From RGIG5612 sp045627365 (GTDB lineage: Bacteria > Bacillota > Clostridia > Lachnospirales > Lachnospiraceae): a stretch of DNA of 64,000 bases. Both the position numbers and the translations under genes were made by a program. The stretch covers positions 1 to 64,000 of the forward strand of contig JAZQNN010000008.1 of assembly GCA_045627365.1 (NCBI GenBank), given 5' to 3'. Shown here in pieces: positions 44,051 to 53,236 of the stretch. Below the pieces are notes generated by a model. It ran no database searches. It was not told where the DNA came from and was given only the letters and a program-made list of their open reading frames with translations. Each line of letters starts with the position of its first letter. The stretch's first letter is position 1.

Positions 44051-45052
44051 ATGAATATCAGACAGAAGAGGGAATATTTCGAACAGCAGACTTTAAGCAA
44101 ATACGCGACTTTGAGTGTTAATTCCAAAGGCCGCGATGTGGATATCGAGCCTTGCGAGATAAGGACTGTCTTTCAGCGCGACCGTGACAGGATCATTCAC
44201 AGTAAGTCATTCAGGCGTCTTAAACACAAGACGCAGGTGTTCCTTGCTCCGACAAGCGATCATTACAGAACGAGACTTACTCATACACTGGAAGTATCGC
44301 AGATCGCGAGAACTATTGCCGCAAGTCTTTGGCTTAATGAAGATCTTACCGAAGCGATCGCACTTGGGCATGACCTTGGGCATACACCGTTTGGCCACGC
44401 CGGCGAGCGCGCTTTGAATTCCAAGTATCCTTTTAAGCACAATGAGCAGAGTCTCAGAGTTGTTGAAGTGCTTGAAAATAACGGTCAGGGCCTTAATCTG
44501 ACATGGGAAGTAAGAGACGGCATTGTCAGCCATGGAATGAGCGGACGCGCTTCGACGCTTGAAGGAAGGATCGTTCGCCTGGCAGACAAGATTGCGTATA
44601 TAAATCATGATATGGATGACGCGATCAGAGCCGGCATTTTGAAAGAAGAAGATATTCCTAAATCCATCACGGACATCCTTGGCAAAAAGCGAAAAGACCG
44701 TCTGGATCTTCTGGTCAAGAATATCGTTAATTCTTCAATGGATAAAGACGATATTTATATGGATCCGACCGTTTTTGACTCCATGGTGGAACTTCAGAAA
44801 TGGCTGACAGAGAATCTGTATTTTGATTCGATCTGCAAAGTTGAAGAAATCAAGGTCGCACCGCTTATCAGTCAGCTCTATGACTACTATCTGGAGCACC
44901 TTACTGAGATACCGGAAGAGTATTTCAGTCTGATAGAAAAAAGAGGTGACGATCCCAGAAGGATTGTGTGTGATTATATTTCAGGTATGACGGATTTTTA
45001 TGCGGTTGATGATTATCAGAGGCTCTTCATTCCGTCATTCTGGGGAAAATAA
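44051..45052 (+). CDS. dgt: Deoxyguanosinetriphosphate triphosphohydrolase-like HD protein
   Basis: 333-residue HD-domain enzyme that cuts dNTPs to the deoxynucleoside and triphosphate. Blocks are RDRDRIIHSKSFRRLKHKTQVFL, the HTLEVSQIARTIA start of the HD domain, and LGHDLGHTPFGHAGERAL. It probably trims dNTP pools. It comes directly before dnaG, a common order in Clostridia. Confidence 0.95.
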   Translation: MNIRQKREYFEQQTLSKYATLSVNSKGRDVDIEPCEIRTVFQRDRDRIIHSKSFRRLKHKTQVFLAPTSDHYRTRLTHTLEVSQIARTIAASLWLNEDLTEAIALGHDLGHTPFGHAGERALNSKYPFKHNEQSLRVVEVLENNGQGLNLTWEVRDGIVSHGMSGRASTLEGRIVRLADKIAYINHDMDDAIRAGILKEEDIPKSITDILGKKRKDRLDLLVKNIVNSSMDKDDIYMDPTVFDSMVELQKWLTENLYFDSICKVEEIKVAPLISQLYDYYLEHLTEIPEEYFSLIEKRGDDPRRIVCDYISGMTDFYAVDDYQRLFIPSFWGK

Positions 45053-45067
45053 AGGAAAGGCTGACAT

Positions 45068-46828
45068 TTGTTATATTCGCAGGAAATAATTGATCAGGTG
45101 ATCGACGCGAACAATATCGTAGACGTGATCGGTTCATACGTGAAGCTGACAAAAAAGGGCAACACGTATTTTGGTCTGTGTCCTTTCCACAATGAGAAAA
45201 CTCCTTCTTTTTCCGTAACTGATAACGGAGCCAAGCAGATGTTTTATTGCTTCGGCTGTCATAAAGGAGGAAGTGTTCTTACGTTTATTATGGAGTACGA
45301 AAGCTGCTCCTATACCGATGCCGTCAAGATGCTTGCTCAGCGCGCGGGAATCGCGCTTCCTGAGCCTGATTATTCCAAAGCAGAACTGGAACTTACCAAA
45401 CGCAAGGCTGCTGTTTTACAGGTAAACAAAGAAGCTGCAATATATTTTTACAGATTACTTAAGTCTCAGCGTGGCACAAGAGCTCTGGAATACCTTAGAG
45501 GCAGAGGTTTGAGCGATGAAACTATTCGCAATTACGGTTTGGGTTTTGCGGATATTTATCGTGATGATTTATATAAGTACATCAAGAGCAAAGGCTTTTC
45601 CGATGAAGTCATGCGCGATTCGGGCCTTTTTTCAATAAAAGAATCCGACACCCACGACTTTTTCTGGAACCGTGCGATGTTTCCTGTCATGGACACGTCA
45701 AACCGTGTTATAGCTTTCGGCGGCAGAGTAATGGGTGATGGCGAGCCGAAGTATCTGAACACTTCGGAGACTATAGTATTTGACAAAAGCCGCACATTAT
45801 TCGGCCTGAATGTTGCCAAGCGTCACAAGGGTAAGGAATTTATCCTATGCGAGGGATATATGGATGTAATATCTCTTCACCAGGCAGGATTTACAAACGC
45901 TGTTGCTTCTTTAGGAACTGCGTTTACCGCAAACCATGCGAACGTCCTTAAACGTTATGCGCAAAGCGTTGTTATATCCTATGATTCGGACCTTGCCGGT
46001 CAGGATGCGGCGCTCAGGGCGATCCCAAAATTAAGGGAAGCAGGCCTTATGGTAAGGGTAGCTGATCTGAAGCCTTACAAAGACCCGGATGAGCTGATCA
46101 AGGCGTGCGGCAATGAAGAATATGCCAAAAGGATCGCAGGGGCTGCCAATGCCCTGATATTTGAAATCAGAATTCTCAGGAATTCTTACAATTTGGATAA
46201 CCCGGATGAGAAAACCAGATTTGACAACGAGGTCGCATCCAGGATATCAGTATTTGAAGACGACGCGGCCAGAGAAAATTACGCAAGAGCAGTTGCCAAA
46301 GAATTCGATCTGGATCTTGATACCCTTAGGGGCATCATTAAGCGTAAAGCACTTACAAGTGCGGGAATAAAAACAACGGATGTGCCGATAAGAAGCGGAT
46401 TTAACAAGAAGACGGAGCTCCCGGACGGGCTGGCTCTTTGTCAGAAGATGTTGCTGGCATATCTGGCGGATGACAAGTCATTGTATGAAAAGACCAAGGG
46501 ACATTTAAGCGAAGAGGACTTTAACATTCCGCCATATGACACCATTGCACGTATTCTATTTAATCAGCTTGAATCAGGAAGGCTCAATCCGTCAGGAATA
46601 ATAAGTGCCTTTGAGGATGTTGAGGGTCAGGAAGCCGCTGCTTCTGTGCTACAGTATCACACTGAAGTAGACCAGACCCCGGAATCTTTAAGATCAGCGC
46701 TGAATGATTGCATCATCAGAATAAAAAATAACACTATCCAGCGTAGGCTGGCCCAAGAGAGTGATGTAATGACGATCATTGCGCTGAAAAAGGAGCAGGA
46801 AACCTTAAAGACATTGAAGATTCTATAG
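45068..46828 (+). CDS. dnaG: DNA primase
   Basis: 586-residue primase making RNA primers for replication. The zinc-binding domain is C38-P-F-H41 with C61 and C64 (CHC2 type), followed by the TOPRIM core (FILCEGYMDVI, ISYDSDLAGQDAALRAI) and a helicase-interaction C-terminus. The start is TTG 45068, 7 nt after AAAGGAAAGG, which may limit translation. It precedes rpoD as in the macromolecular synthesis operon, but rpsU is not in front. Confidence 0.97.
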   Translation: MLYSQEIIDQVIDANNIVDVIGSYVKLTKKGNTYFGLCPFHNEKTPSFSVTDNGAKQMFYCFGCHKGGSVLTFIMEYESCSYTDAVKMLAQRAGIALPEPDYSKAELELTKRKAAVLQVNKEAAIYFYRLLKSQRGTRALEYLRGRGLSDETIRNYGLGFADIYRDDLYKYIKSKGFSDEVMRDSGLFSIKESDTHDFFWNRAMFPVMDTSNRVIAFGGRVMGDGEPKYLNTSETIVFDKSRTLFGLNVAKRHKGKEFILCEGYMDVISLHQAGFTNAVASLGTAFTANHANVLKRYAQSVVISYDSDLAGQDAALRAIPKLREAGLMVRVADLKPYKDPDELIKACGNEEYAKRIAGAANALIFEIRILRNSYNLDNPDEKTRFDNEVASRISVFEDDAARENYARAVAKEFDLDLDTLRGIIKRKALTSAGIKTTDVPIRSGFNKKTELPDGLALCQKMLLAYLADDKSLYEKTKGHLSEEDFNIPPYDTIARILFNQLESGRLNPSGIISAFEDVEGQEAAASVLQYHTEVDQTPESLRSALNDCIIRIKNNTIQRRLAQESDVMTIIALKKEQETLKTLKIL

Positions 46829-46860
46829 GCCATACCAATTTTTACAATCGAGGACAGTTT

Positions 46861-48012
46861 ATGGATGAATTAGCTAATTTTGAAGAAATTTTAGACAAGA
46901 TCGTCAAAGATGCCGAAAAGCACAATAATACGATCGTTTTCGACGAGATCGAAAAATATTTCCCGGATCTGGATCTGTCAACTGATATGCTCGAGGCTAT
47001 TTCTGATTATATTCAGGACAAAGGCGTCGAGGTAATAATGTCTGATAATTCAGATGAAGAGGTCGAGATCAACGATGTTGACGAGCTTTTCCTGGATGAT
47101 GACAGTTCTTTGCCGGATATTGAAGATGACTCTGAACCGTTTGACACAGAAAATCTTGACTTATCCGACCTTGAAAATAATGTCAACATAGAAGACCATG
47201 TCAGGATGTACCTGAAGGAGATCGGCAAAGTTCCTCTTCTTTCATCTGATGAGGAAGTCGAGCTTGCGATCCGTATGGAGCAGGGAGATCAGGAAGCCAA
47301 GACAAAGCTTGCAGAGGCCAATCTCCGTCTTGTTGTCAGCATAGCCAAAAGATATGTCGGCCGCGGAATGCAGCTGCTTGACCTTATTCAAGAAGGTAAT
47401 CTCGGCCTTATGAAGGCTGTAGAGAAGTTCGACTACAAGAAGGGTTATAAGTTCTCCACATATGCAACATGGTGGATCCGTCAGGCTATAACCAGAGCCA
47501 TCGCTGACCAGGCCAGAACGATAAGAATTCCTGTTCATATGGTTGAGACGATCAATAAACTCCTTCGTGTTTCAAGGCAGCTTCTTCAGGAACTCGGCCG
47601 TGAACCGACCAACGAAGAAATCGCTGAAAAGATGGATATTCCTGTAGCAAGAGTTCGCGAAATCATCAAGATCTCTCAGGAACCGATTTCTCTTGAAACA
47701 CCTATAGGTGAAGAGGAAGACTCTCATCTCGGAGACTTCATCAAAGATGAGCAGGCAGCAAGCCCTGCTGACGCAGCTGCCAATGTTATTCTGAAAGAGC
47801 AGCTCTCTGAAGTCCTTGCTACGCTTACACCGAGGGAGCAGGAAGTTCTTAAGCTCAGATTCGGTCTTGAAGACGGCAGAACCAGGACTCTTGAAGAAGT
47901 AGGCAAAGAGTTCAACGTTACCCGTGAGCGTATCAGACAGATCGAGGCTAAGGCACTTCGCAAGCTCCGTCATCCGTCACGTTCACGCAAGCTGAAGGAT
48001 TTTATCGATTAA
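46861..48012 (+). CDS. rpoD: Primary RNA polymerase sigma factor (sigma-A)
   Basis: 383-residue housekeeping sigma factor. An acidic region 1.1 (about 60-100) is followed by region 1.2 DHVRMYLKEIGKVPLL, region 2 LRLVVSIAKRYVGRGMQLLDLIQEGNLGLMKAVEKF read in parts, -10 recognition YATWWIRQAITRAI, and region 4 LTPREQEVLKLRFG with TLEEVGKEFNVTRERIRQIEAKAL. The ending is normal. Its stop shares one base with the trmK start. Confidence 0.98.
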   Translation: MDELANFEEILDKIVKDAEKHNNTIVFDEIEKYFPDLDLSTDMLEAISDYIQDKGVEVIMSDNSDEEVEINDVDELFLDDDSSLPDIEDDSEPFDTENLDLSDLENNVNIEDHVRMYLKEIGKVPLLSSDEEVELAIRMEQGDQEAKTKLAEANLRLVVSIAKRYVGRGMQLLDLIQEGNLGLMKAVEKFDYKKGYKFSTYATWWIRQAITRAIADQARTIRIPVHMVETINKLLRVSRQLLQELGREPTNEEIAEKMDIPVARVREIIKISQEPISLETPIGEEEDSHLGDFIKDEQAASPADAAANVILKEQLSEVLATLTPREQEVLKLRFGLEDGRTRTLEEVGKEFNVTRERIRQIEAKALRKLRHPSRSRKLKDFID

Positions 48013-48491
48013 TGGGCATTTCAAAACGTTTGAAAACTATTGCAGATTTGGTGACGCCCGGGAGGGTGATCGCAGATATAGGCACAGACCATGGGTATGT
48101 GCCTATATATTTGCTGCGGAATGATATATGTCCAAAAGCTCTGGCATGTGACCTGAGCGCCGGATCTTTGGCCAAAGCAAAGGAAAACGCGGATTTCTTT
48201 CACCTTTCTGACAGAATTGAGTGCCGCCTTTCGGACGGATTTGACAAAATCATTCCCGGTGAGGTAAATGCTGCTGTTATTTCAGGCATGGGCGGCATAC
48301 TTATGACGCGTATTTTGTCTGACGCTAAAGAGCATCTTGAATACATTGAAGAACTCGTACTGTCTCCGCACAGAGATGCCGGGCTGGTCAGAATTTTTCT
48401 TGCTGATAATGGCTTTGAAATAGTTAGTGACATTATTTTTGAAGACAAAGGCAAGAACTATGTGATCATTAAAGCATTGAAAAAATGCTGA
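48012..48491 (+). CDS. trmK: tRNA (adenine-22-N1)-methyltransferase, short form
   Basis: Rossmann-fold methyltransferase of 159 residues. The SAM loop is ADIGTDHGYVPIYL near residue 20, with SGMGGILM and LSPHRDAGLVRIFLADNGF. Family members usually have about 225-235 residues with a C-terminal coiled-coil arm; here the protein ends right after the catalytic core (YVIIKALKKC). The rnpB promoter overlaps its last codons. No frameshifted remainder is seen. Confidence 0.88.
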   Translation: MGISKRLKTIADLVTPGRVIADIGTDHGYVPIYLLRNDICPKALACDLSAGSLAKAKENADFFHLSDRIECRLSDGFDKIIPGEVNAAVISGMGGILMTRILSDAKEHLEYIEELVLSPHRDAGLVRIFLADNGFEIVSDIIFEDKGKNYVIIKALKKC

Positions 48492-48506
48492 TTTATATGA
48501 TAAAAT
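48477..48506 (+). promoter_or_regulatory. Promoter of rnpB
   Basis: TTGAAA (48477-48482) and TAAAAT (48501-48506) with an 18-bp spacer. The -35 box lies inside the last codons of trmK; the -10 box is just after the stop. Confidence 0.75.
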
Positions 48507-48514
48507 AATTATTT

Positions 48515-48858
48515 GAGTAAAGCGAATGGTCGCGCTGGCCGATTATTCGGCGGTGAGGAAAGTCCGGGCTTCAAAGGGCAGGATGACGGATAACGTCCGC
48601 CGGGGGTGACCCCAGGAACAGTGCAACAGAAATATACCGCCTGCTTCAGGGCAGGTAAGGGTGAAATGGCAGTGTAAGAGACTACCGCCTGGCTGGTAAC
48701 AGGCAGGGCACATGTAAACTCCATCCGAAGCAAAACCAAGCAGAGAGCGTTGAGGCGGCCCGCTTAGCTTTCAGGTAGGTTGCGACAGAGTTTGCCGGTA
48801 ACGGCAAAACAAGATAGATGACCATTTAAAACAGAACCCGGCTTACGGCTTTACTCAC
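48515..48858 (+). ncRNA. rnpB: RNase P RNA (type A)
   Basis: The catalytic RNA that matures tRNA 5' ends. Conserved elements are GAGGAAAGTCCGGGCT (48554-48569 region), ACAGTGCAACAGAAA, AAGAGACTACCGC, GAGGCGGCCCG and the 3' ACAGAACCCGGCTTAC. The P1 stem is closed by GAGTAAAGC (48515-48523) with GCTTTACTC (48848-48856), which fixes both ends. The pattern AGGGTGAAATGGCAGTGTA suits a type A RNA. Confidence 0.95.
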
Positions 48859-48899
48859 AGCTTTTTTAAGCTGAACAGTACTTTACAAGGAGATTTATT

Positions 48900-49148
48900 A
48901 TGGATTGGAAGACTCTTCAGTCAATGTCTCTGGATGAGCTATATGAGGCTTTTTTTGATGAGAAGCTGATCAAGAGCAAAAGAGAGATATTAAGACAGAT
49001 CGGTGACAGACTGACTGACAAGATGATCACCGACTTTGCCGTTTCTCTTGACGTTTATATAGAGGAAGGACCTCTCGATGAGCGTTACCTTAATCTGATC
49101 AAATGCATGGATCAGATGGCAAGATTTGAAACAGAAGGACTGAGATAA
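48900..49148 (+). CDS. Uncharacterised 82-residue protein
   Basis: Small acidic helical protein (starts MDWKTLQSMSLDELYEAFFDEKLI) with no recognised domain, no signal and no membrane helix. CAAGGAGA-type ribosome binding site; it ends 1 nt before thrC, so it is probably coupled to that gene. It could be a small regulatory or structural protein; no function is claimed. Confidence 0.75.
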   Translation: MDWKTLQSMSLDELYEAFFDEKLIKSKREILRQIGDRLTDKMITDFAVSLDVYIEEGPLDERYLNLIKCMDQMARFETEGLR

Positions 49149-49149
49149 G

Positions 49150-50646
49150 ATGGGAATTTTATATAAGAGCACGAGAAATGACAGCATAAGGATGAGCGCT
49201 TCGGAAGCGATCCTTCAGGGACTTTCCAAAGACGGAGGTCTCTTTGTCCCGTCTGAGATCCCGGCGCTTGACGTGGATATTGAAGCATTAGCCGGAATGA
49301 ACTACAAGGACATCGCTTATCTTGTTATGAGCAAATTCTTCACCGATTATACTGAAGAAGAACTGACTGACTGTATCAATAAAGCATACGACAGTAAGTT
49401 CGACACTGAAGAAATTGCCCCTGTAGTTAAGGCCGGAAATGCTTTCTACATGGAACTTTATCATGGAGCTACTATTGCATTCAAGGACATGGCTCTGTCT
49501 ATTCTTCCGCATCTTCTTACAACTGCCGCCCGCAAGAACGGCATTACAGATGAAATAGTTATTCTCACCGCGACATCAGGTGACACGGGAAAGGCTGCTT
49601 TATCAGGATTTGCCGATGTTCCGGGGACAAAGATCGTCGTTTATTATCCTGCCGAAGGCGTTAGCAATATCCAAAGACTCCAGATGGTAACGCAAAGAGG
49701 TGACAACACCTGCGTTATCGGTGTTGAAGGTAATTTTGATGACTGCCAGAGCGCTGTAAAACGTATGTTTAATGATCCGACTCTTACGGGCAAGATGAAG
49801 GATGCTCATATGCGATTTTCATCTGCCAATTCTATAAATATCGGACGTCTTGTTCCTCAGGTCGCATATTATGTATGGGCTTATTCAAGACTTGTTAAAT
49901 CCGGCGAGATCAAGGCCGGTGACGCGATCAATTTCGTTGTACCTACCGGTAATTTCGGTAATATTCTTGCAGGCTTCTATGCTAAGAAGATGGGACTTCC
50001 GGTCAACAAGCTTATCTGTGCGTCCAATGACAACAAAGTACTGTACGATTTCTTTAAGACCGGTACTTATGATAAGAACAGGGAATTCATCCTTACCACA
50101 TCACCTTCAATGGATATTCTGGTTTCAAGTAATCTTGAAAGACTTATTTACTATGTGTCCGGAGAGGATTCCGCTAAGACCGCGCTTCTTATGTCAGAGC
50201 TTTCCTCCAAGGGCAGCTACACTGTTGATGAAGCAATGAAAGACGGCCTCGGCGATTTTGTTCCGGGCTGGGCAGATGAGGCAGAGAATACCATGGCGAT
50301 CAAGAAAGTATACGAAGAAAACAACTATATCATCGATACGCACACGGGTGTTGCTGCATGTGTATATGATAAATATGTTGCCAAGACGGGCGATGTGACC
50401 CCTTCGGTCATAGTATCGACTGCAAGTCCTTTTAAGTTCCTGAAAGCGGTTCTTGAGGCTGTCAGACCGCATAATCTTCAGTATATGAGCGAACATGACA
50501 TGATTTATGCTCTTGACGAGGAGATGGGCAAAGGCAAAATCCCTAACGCGATCAAGGAGATCCTTGCTTATCCGATCCGTCACAGGACTGTATGCGGTAT
50601 CGACAAAATGGAGGAGAAACTGAAAAGCTTTCTTGGAATTGAGTAA
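49150..50646 (+). CDS. thrC: Threonine synthase
   Basis: 498-residue PLP enzyme that forms threonine from O-phosphohomoserine. The Schiff-base lysine is in GATIAFKDMALS near residue 117, and TATSGDTGKAALSGF forms the phosphate loop. The sequence and length match the longer type I form with an N-terminal extension. It is separated from other threonine genes. Confidence 0.97.
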   Translation: MGILYKSTRNDSIRMSASEAILQGLSKDGGLFVPSEIPALDVDIEALAGMNYKDIAYLVMSKFFTDYTEEELTDCINKAYDSKFDTEEIAPVVKAGNAFYMELYHGATIAFKDMALSILPHLLTTAARKNGITDEIVILTATSGDTGKAALSGFADVPGTKIVVYYPAEGVSNIQRLQMVTQRGDNTCVIGVEGNFDDCQSAVKRMFNDPTLTGKMKDAHMRFSSANSINIGRLVPQVAYYVWAYSRLVKSGEIKAGDAINFVVPTGNFGNILAGFYAKKMGLPVNKLICASNDNKVLYDFFKTGTYDKNREFILTTSPSMDILVSSNLERLIYYVSGEDSAKTALLMSELSSKGSYTVDEAMKDGLGDFVPGWADEAENTMAIKKVYEENNYIIDTHTGVAACVYDKYVAKTGDVTPSVIVSTASPFKFLKAVLEAVRPHNLQYMSEHDMIYALDEEMGKGKIPNAIKEILAYPIRHRTVCGIDKMEEKLKSFLGIE

Positions 50647-50649
50647 TTT

Positions 50650-51153
50650 ATGAGCGATTTTATAGCAAGGATCACAGACATATTTGCCGGCTGGAATCCG
50701 AACATCGTTATCTTTATAATTTCACTTTTCCCTATCCTGGAACTCAGGGGAGGTCTGATAGCCGCAACGCTTCTTGACGTACCGTATCTTAGGGCGCTGA
50801 TCATATGCGTTATCGGAAATATCATCCCGATCCCTTTTATCCTGCTTTTTATCAAGCAGATATTCCAGTGGCTTAAGAAGTTTAAACTTACAGGGCGCTT
50901 TGTTAACTGGCTGGAGAACAAAACACTTAAGAAGAGAGGGCAGATAGACAAACTCGGATTCTGGGGACTTATTCTTTTTGTAGGGATCCCGCTTCCGGGT
51001 ACAGGCGGATGGACAGGAGCTCTTCTTGCAAGCCTTCTGGGCATTCCCGTAAAGAAGTCCTCGGTTGCTATCGGTATCGGGATTTTGCTTGCCGCAGCGA
51101 TAATGAGTATAATCACATACGGAATACCATGGCTAGTAACAGTTTTCTCGTAA
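50650..51153 (+). CDS. COG2426/Sm_multidrug_ex small membrane protein
   Basis: 167-residue protein with about four to five helices. The pattern FPILELRGGLIAA and GIPLPGTGGWTGALLASLLG is typical of PF06695, a family labelled as small multidrug export but of unproven function. It starts 3 nt after thrC and ends at a bidirectional terminator. Confidence 0.88.
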   Translation: MSDFIARITDIFAGWNPNIVIFIISLFPILELRGGLIAATLLDVPYLRALIICVIGNIIPIPFILLFIKQIFQWLKKFKLTGRFVNWLENKTLKKRGQIDKLGFWGLILFVGIPLPGTGGWTGALLASLLGIPVKKSSVAIGIGILLAAAIMSIITYGIPWLVTVFS

Positions 51154-51160
51154 ATTGAGT

Positions 51161-51197
51161 AAAAAAATGTCGTAAGATCTCTCTTACGACATTTTTG
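51161..51197. terminator. Bidirectional terminator between convergent genes
   Basis: Perfect 11-bp stem ATGTCGTAAGA / TCTTACGACAT with A7 on the left and T5 on the right, between the small membrane protein gene and the ferredoxin gene. Confidence 0.95.
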
Positions 51198-51200
51198 CTT

Positions 51201-52184
51201 TTATACGGTGTGAGGTGCCATATCGTCAGGTTCTTCCGCTTTTTCAGATTCATAAATCTCTTCCGTCCGCCGGTAATATTTCCTGAAGAGCTTGAAATAT
51301 CCGGCATCCTCACGGTCTGTATAGTCATCTGATAGTTCTTCGTCAGCCAGAAGTTTACAAAAATTCCAGTTTCCGTTTACTTTCCACGGAGTAAGTATAC
51401 CGGGCTTGATGGCATCATTTGGGCACGCCATTGCGCATCCCATGCACATGGTGCATTGATGGCCGAATTTCGGCTTGCCGTCAACAAGTGTTATATGACC
51501 GGCAGGGCAGACCTTTTCGCAAATTCCGCAGCCTGTACATTTGTCCTGATCGACTTTGTAAATAAGGCCCGAAAGCCATGCACCGAACCATTGGATTCTA
51601 AGCAGATACGACCAGTGAGTTGCGAAGACGTTAAACCTTAAAGGCTGCAGTCCGTGTATGGATACCTTGCGGCCGTTGATCATGTGGTCCTCAGCGATCT
51701 CTTTTACCCATTTGCCGATCAGTCCGGACATCTCTTCGGTATGAACATACATCTGCTTGGCCATTTCATCAGGATATCTGAACATGATGTTGTATGGCAT
51801 CAGCATATGAAAATCCAGCTTTGGCTCGTATCCTTTGTGTCTGAGGGCCTTGCACAGACTGAAGCTTGAGGATGAATTGGCACCGAAAGGCTCACCTGAT
51901 GTTTTGAAAATGAAAGCAGGCTTGTATTTCTCTTTGGAGTCAGGGAGCTGCTTTACAAAATCAAGAAACATCTTCGGCGTATTGAACGCGTGAATAGGGT
52001 AGCCAAATCCGATCACGTCGAAGTCGTTCGGATCAGGAACAGACTCATAGTTTCCCTGCTGCGTTTTGACTATCCTGCAAATCGTTGTGTCGACGCCGAA
52101 TTTTACAGCATCTGCCGCAATCAGTTCACCGGCTTTGTATGTGTTGCCGGTTCCTGAAAAAATATAGATTATTGCTTTTTTCAT
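51201..52184 (-). CDS. EFR1-type flavodoxin/ferredoxin fusion
   Basis: 327-residue redox protein. The N-terminal half is a flavodoxin-like domain with the FMN loop IYIFSGTGNTYK (residues 6-17) and FGYPIHAFNTPK. The C-terminal half has two 4Fe-4S motifs, CTGCGICEKVCPAGH and CTMCMGCAMACPNDA. EFR1 proteins are widespread in Clostridia with unknown partners. It lies 12 nt before the stop-side of the epimerase gene upstream, so the three minus-strand genes may form one operon. Confidence 0.92.
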   Translation of the reverse strand: MKKAIIYIFSGTGNTYKAGELIAADAVKFGVDTTICRIVKTQQGNYESVPDPNDFDVIGFGYPIHAFNTPKMFLDFVKQLPDSKEKYKPAFIFKTSGEPFGANSSSSFSLCKALRHKGYEPKLDFHMLMPYNIMFRYPDEMAKQMYVHTEEMSGLIGKWVKEIAEDHMINGRKVSIHGLQPLRFNVFATHWSYLLRIQWFGAWLSGLIYKVDQDKCTGCGICEKVCPAGHITLVDGKPKFGHQCTMCMGCAMACPNDAIKPGILTPWKVNGNWNFCKLLADEELSDDYTDREDAGYFKLFRKYYRRTEEIYESEKAEEPDDMAPHTV

Positions 52185-52196
52185 AAACTTACGCTG

Positions 52197-53216
52197 TTAT
52201 TTCTTGCGGTTTTTCCAACCGTCAGGATAACATCTCTTCATAGCTACCTGAATAGACTCAGCAACGCCGCCGCGCTCGTAACCGAACAGTTTGGAATTAG
52301 CTTCGATGACTTCCTCAGGTATATACATTTCCTCGTCCATGATATCGACCATCAGCTTGGAATAATCAAGACCGGCCTGTTTGCCTTCCTTGGCTTCTTT
52401 TTTGGCCAGTATAGCAGCGCCTGATCCACAGATCTTGCCGCTTGGCTGAACGATAGGTTTCTTCATTCCAAGGCCCTTCTTGAACTCCTGAAGCATCCAT
52501 TTGAAAGGCATATTGAGGTCGCCGATAGGATATCTTCCGCCATGCTCGCCGTTTTCAATTGCTCCGGCAATCGCCTGTCCGACATGCTCTACGGAAATCA
52601 TGGTCGTGCCTCCCTTAGGGAAGAAAATAGCAGGATATTTGAAGAATCTATCGATAAAAACATCCTTCCAGATAGGCATACGTTCAGGCATTGCTCCGAA
52701 AATATACGGAAGCTCAAGAACGATAATGTCCATACCTCCGTTTGCTGCACCGCCGCCGCATTCTTCCATCAGGCGAGCTGCCTGTTCAACGCGGGCTTTG
52801 ATGTACGGATGGTACGTGGAAAGACCTTTTTCTGGATAGAGTCTGTCAAAATAAGCAAAATACGAGTTGTTGACGATACCTCTCTTAACGCCGGCTCTTC
52901 TTGCTGCGCGGAATACCTTGGAAGCGTCTTCTACAAGGTGACCGTGGAAGAAATCGTAAGACGGAGCGTCAGGAAGATATCTGTCGTCCGGTCCGACGGA
53001 GTAGATCATGCAATCATATCCTTCGAATACAGGGACAAGTTCGTCTTCGCTCATTTTAAAAATGTCGCCGTGGCTGACCTTGACTTCTTCAGGGAACCAA
53101 CCTTCAAGGTTGACATCGTCAAGTGAAAATGAGCCGAATTCATAGCCTTTTTTCAGACCCGCCTGAATTGCGTAGTAGCCCAGAAAACCTGTGCCGCCAA
53201 CTACCATTACTTTCAT
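52197..53216 (-). CDS. NAD-dependent epimerase/dehydratase-like protein
   Basis: 339-residue short-chain dehydrogenase fold with the dinucleotide loop GGTGFLGYYA near residues 7-16. The usual catalytic YxxxK is not obvious (YHPYIKARVEQA may supply it). Function unknown; it might act on a lipid-linked or sugar substrate. It starts 20 nt after the next upstream epimerase gene. Confidence 0.85.
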   Translation of the reverse strand: MKVMVVGGTGFLGYYAIQAGLKKGYEFGSFSLDDVNLEGWFPEEVKVSHGDIFKMSEDELVPVFEGYDCMIYSVGPDDRYLPDAPSYDFFHGHLVEDASKVFRAARRAGVKRGIVNNSYFAYFDRLYPEKGLSTYHPYIKARVEQAARLMEECGGGAANGGMDIIVLELPYIFGAMPERMPIWKDVFIDRFFKYPAIFFPKGGTTMISVEHVGQAIAGAIENGEHGGRYPIGDLNMPFKWMLQEFKKGLGMKKPIVQPSGKICGSGAAILAKKEAKEGKQAGLDYSKLMVDIMDEEMYIPEEVIEANSKLFGYERGGVAESIQVAMKRCYPDGWKNRKK

Positions 53217-53236
53217 AACAAAACCTTCTTTCTCTA

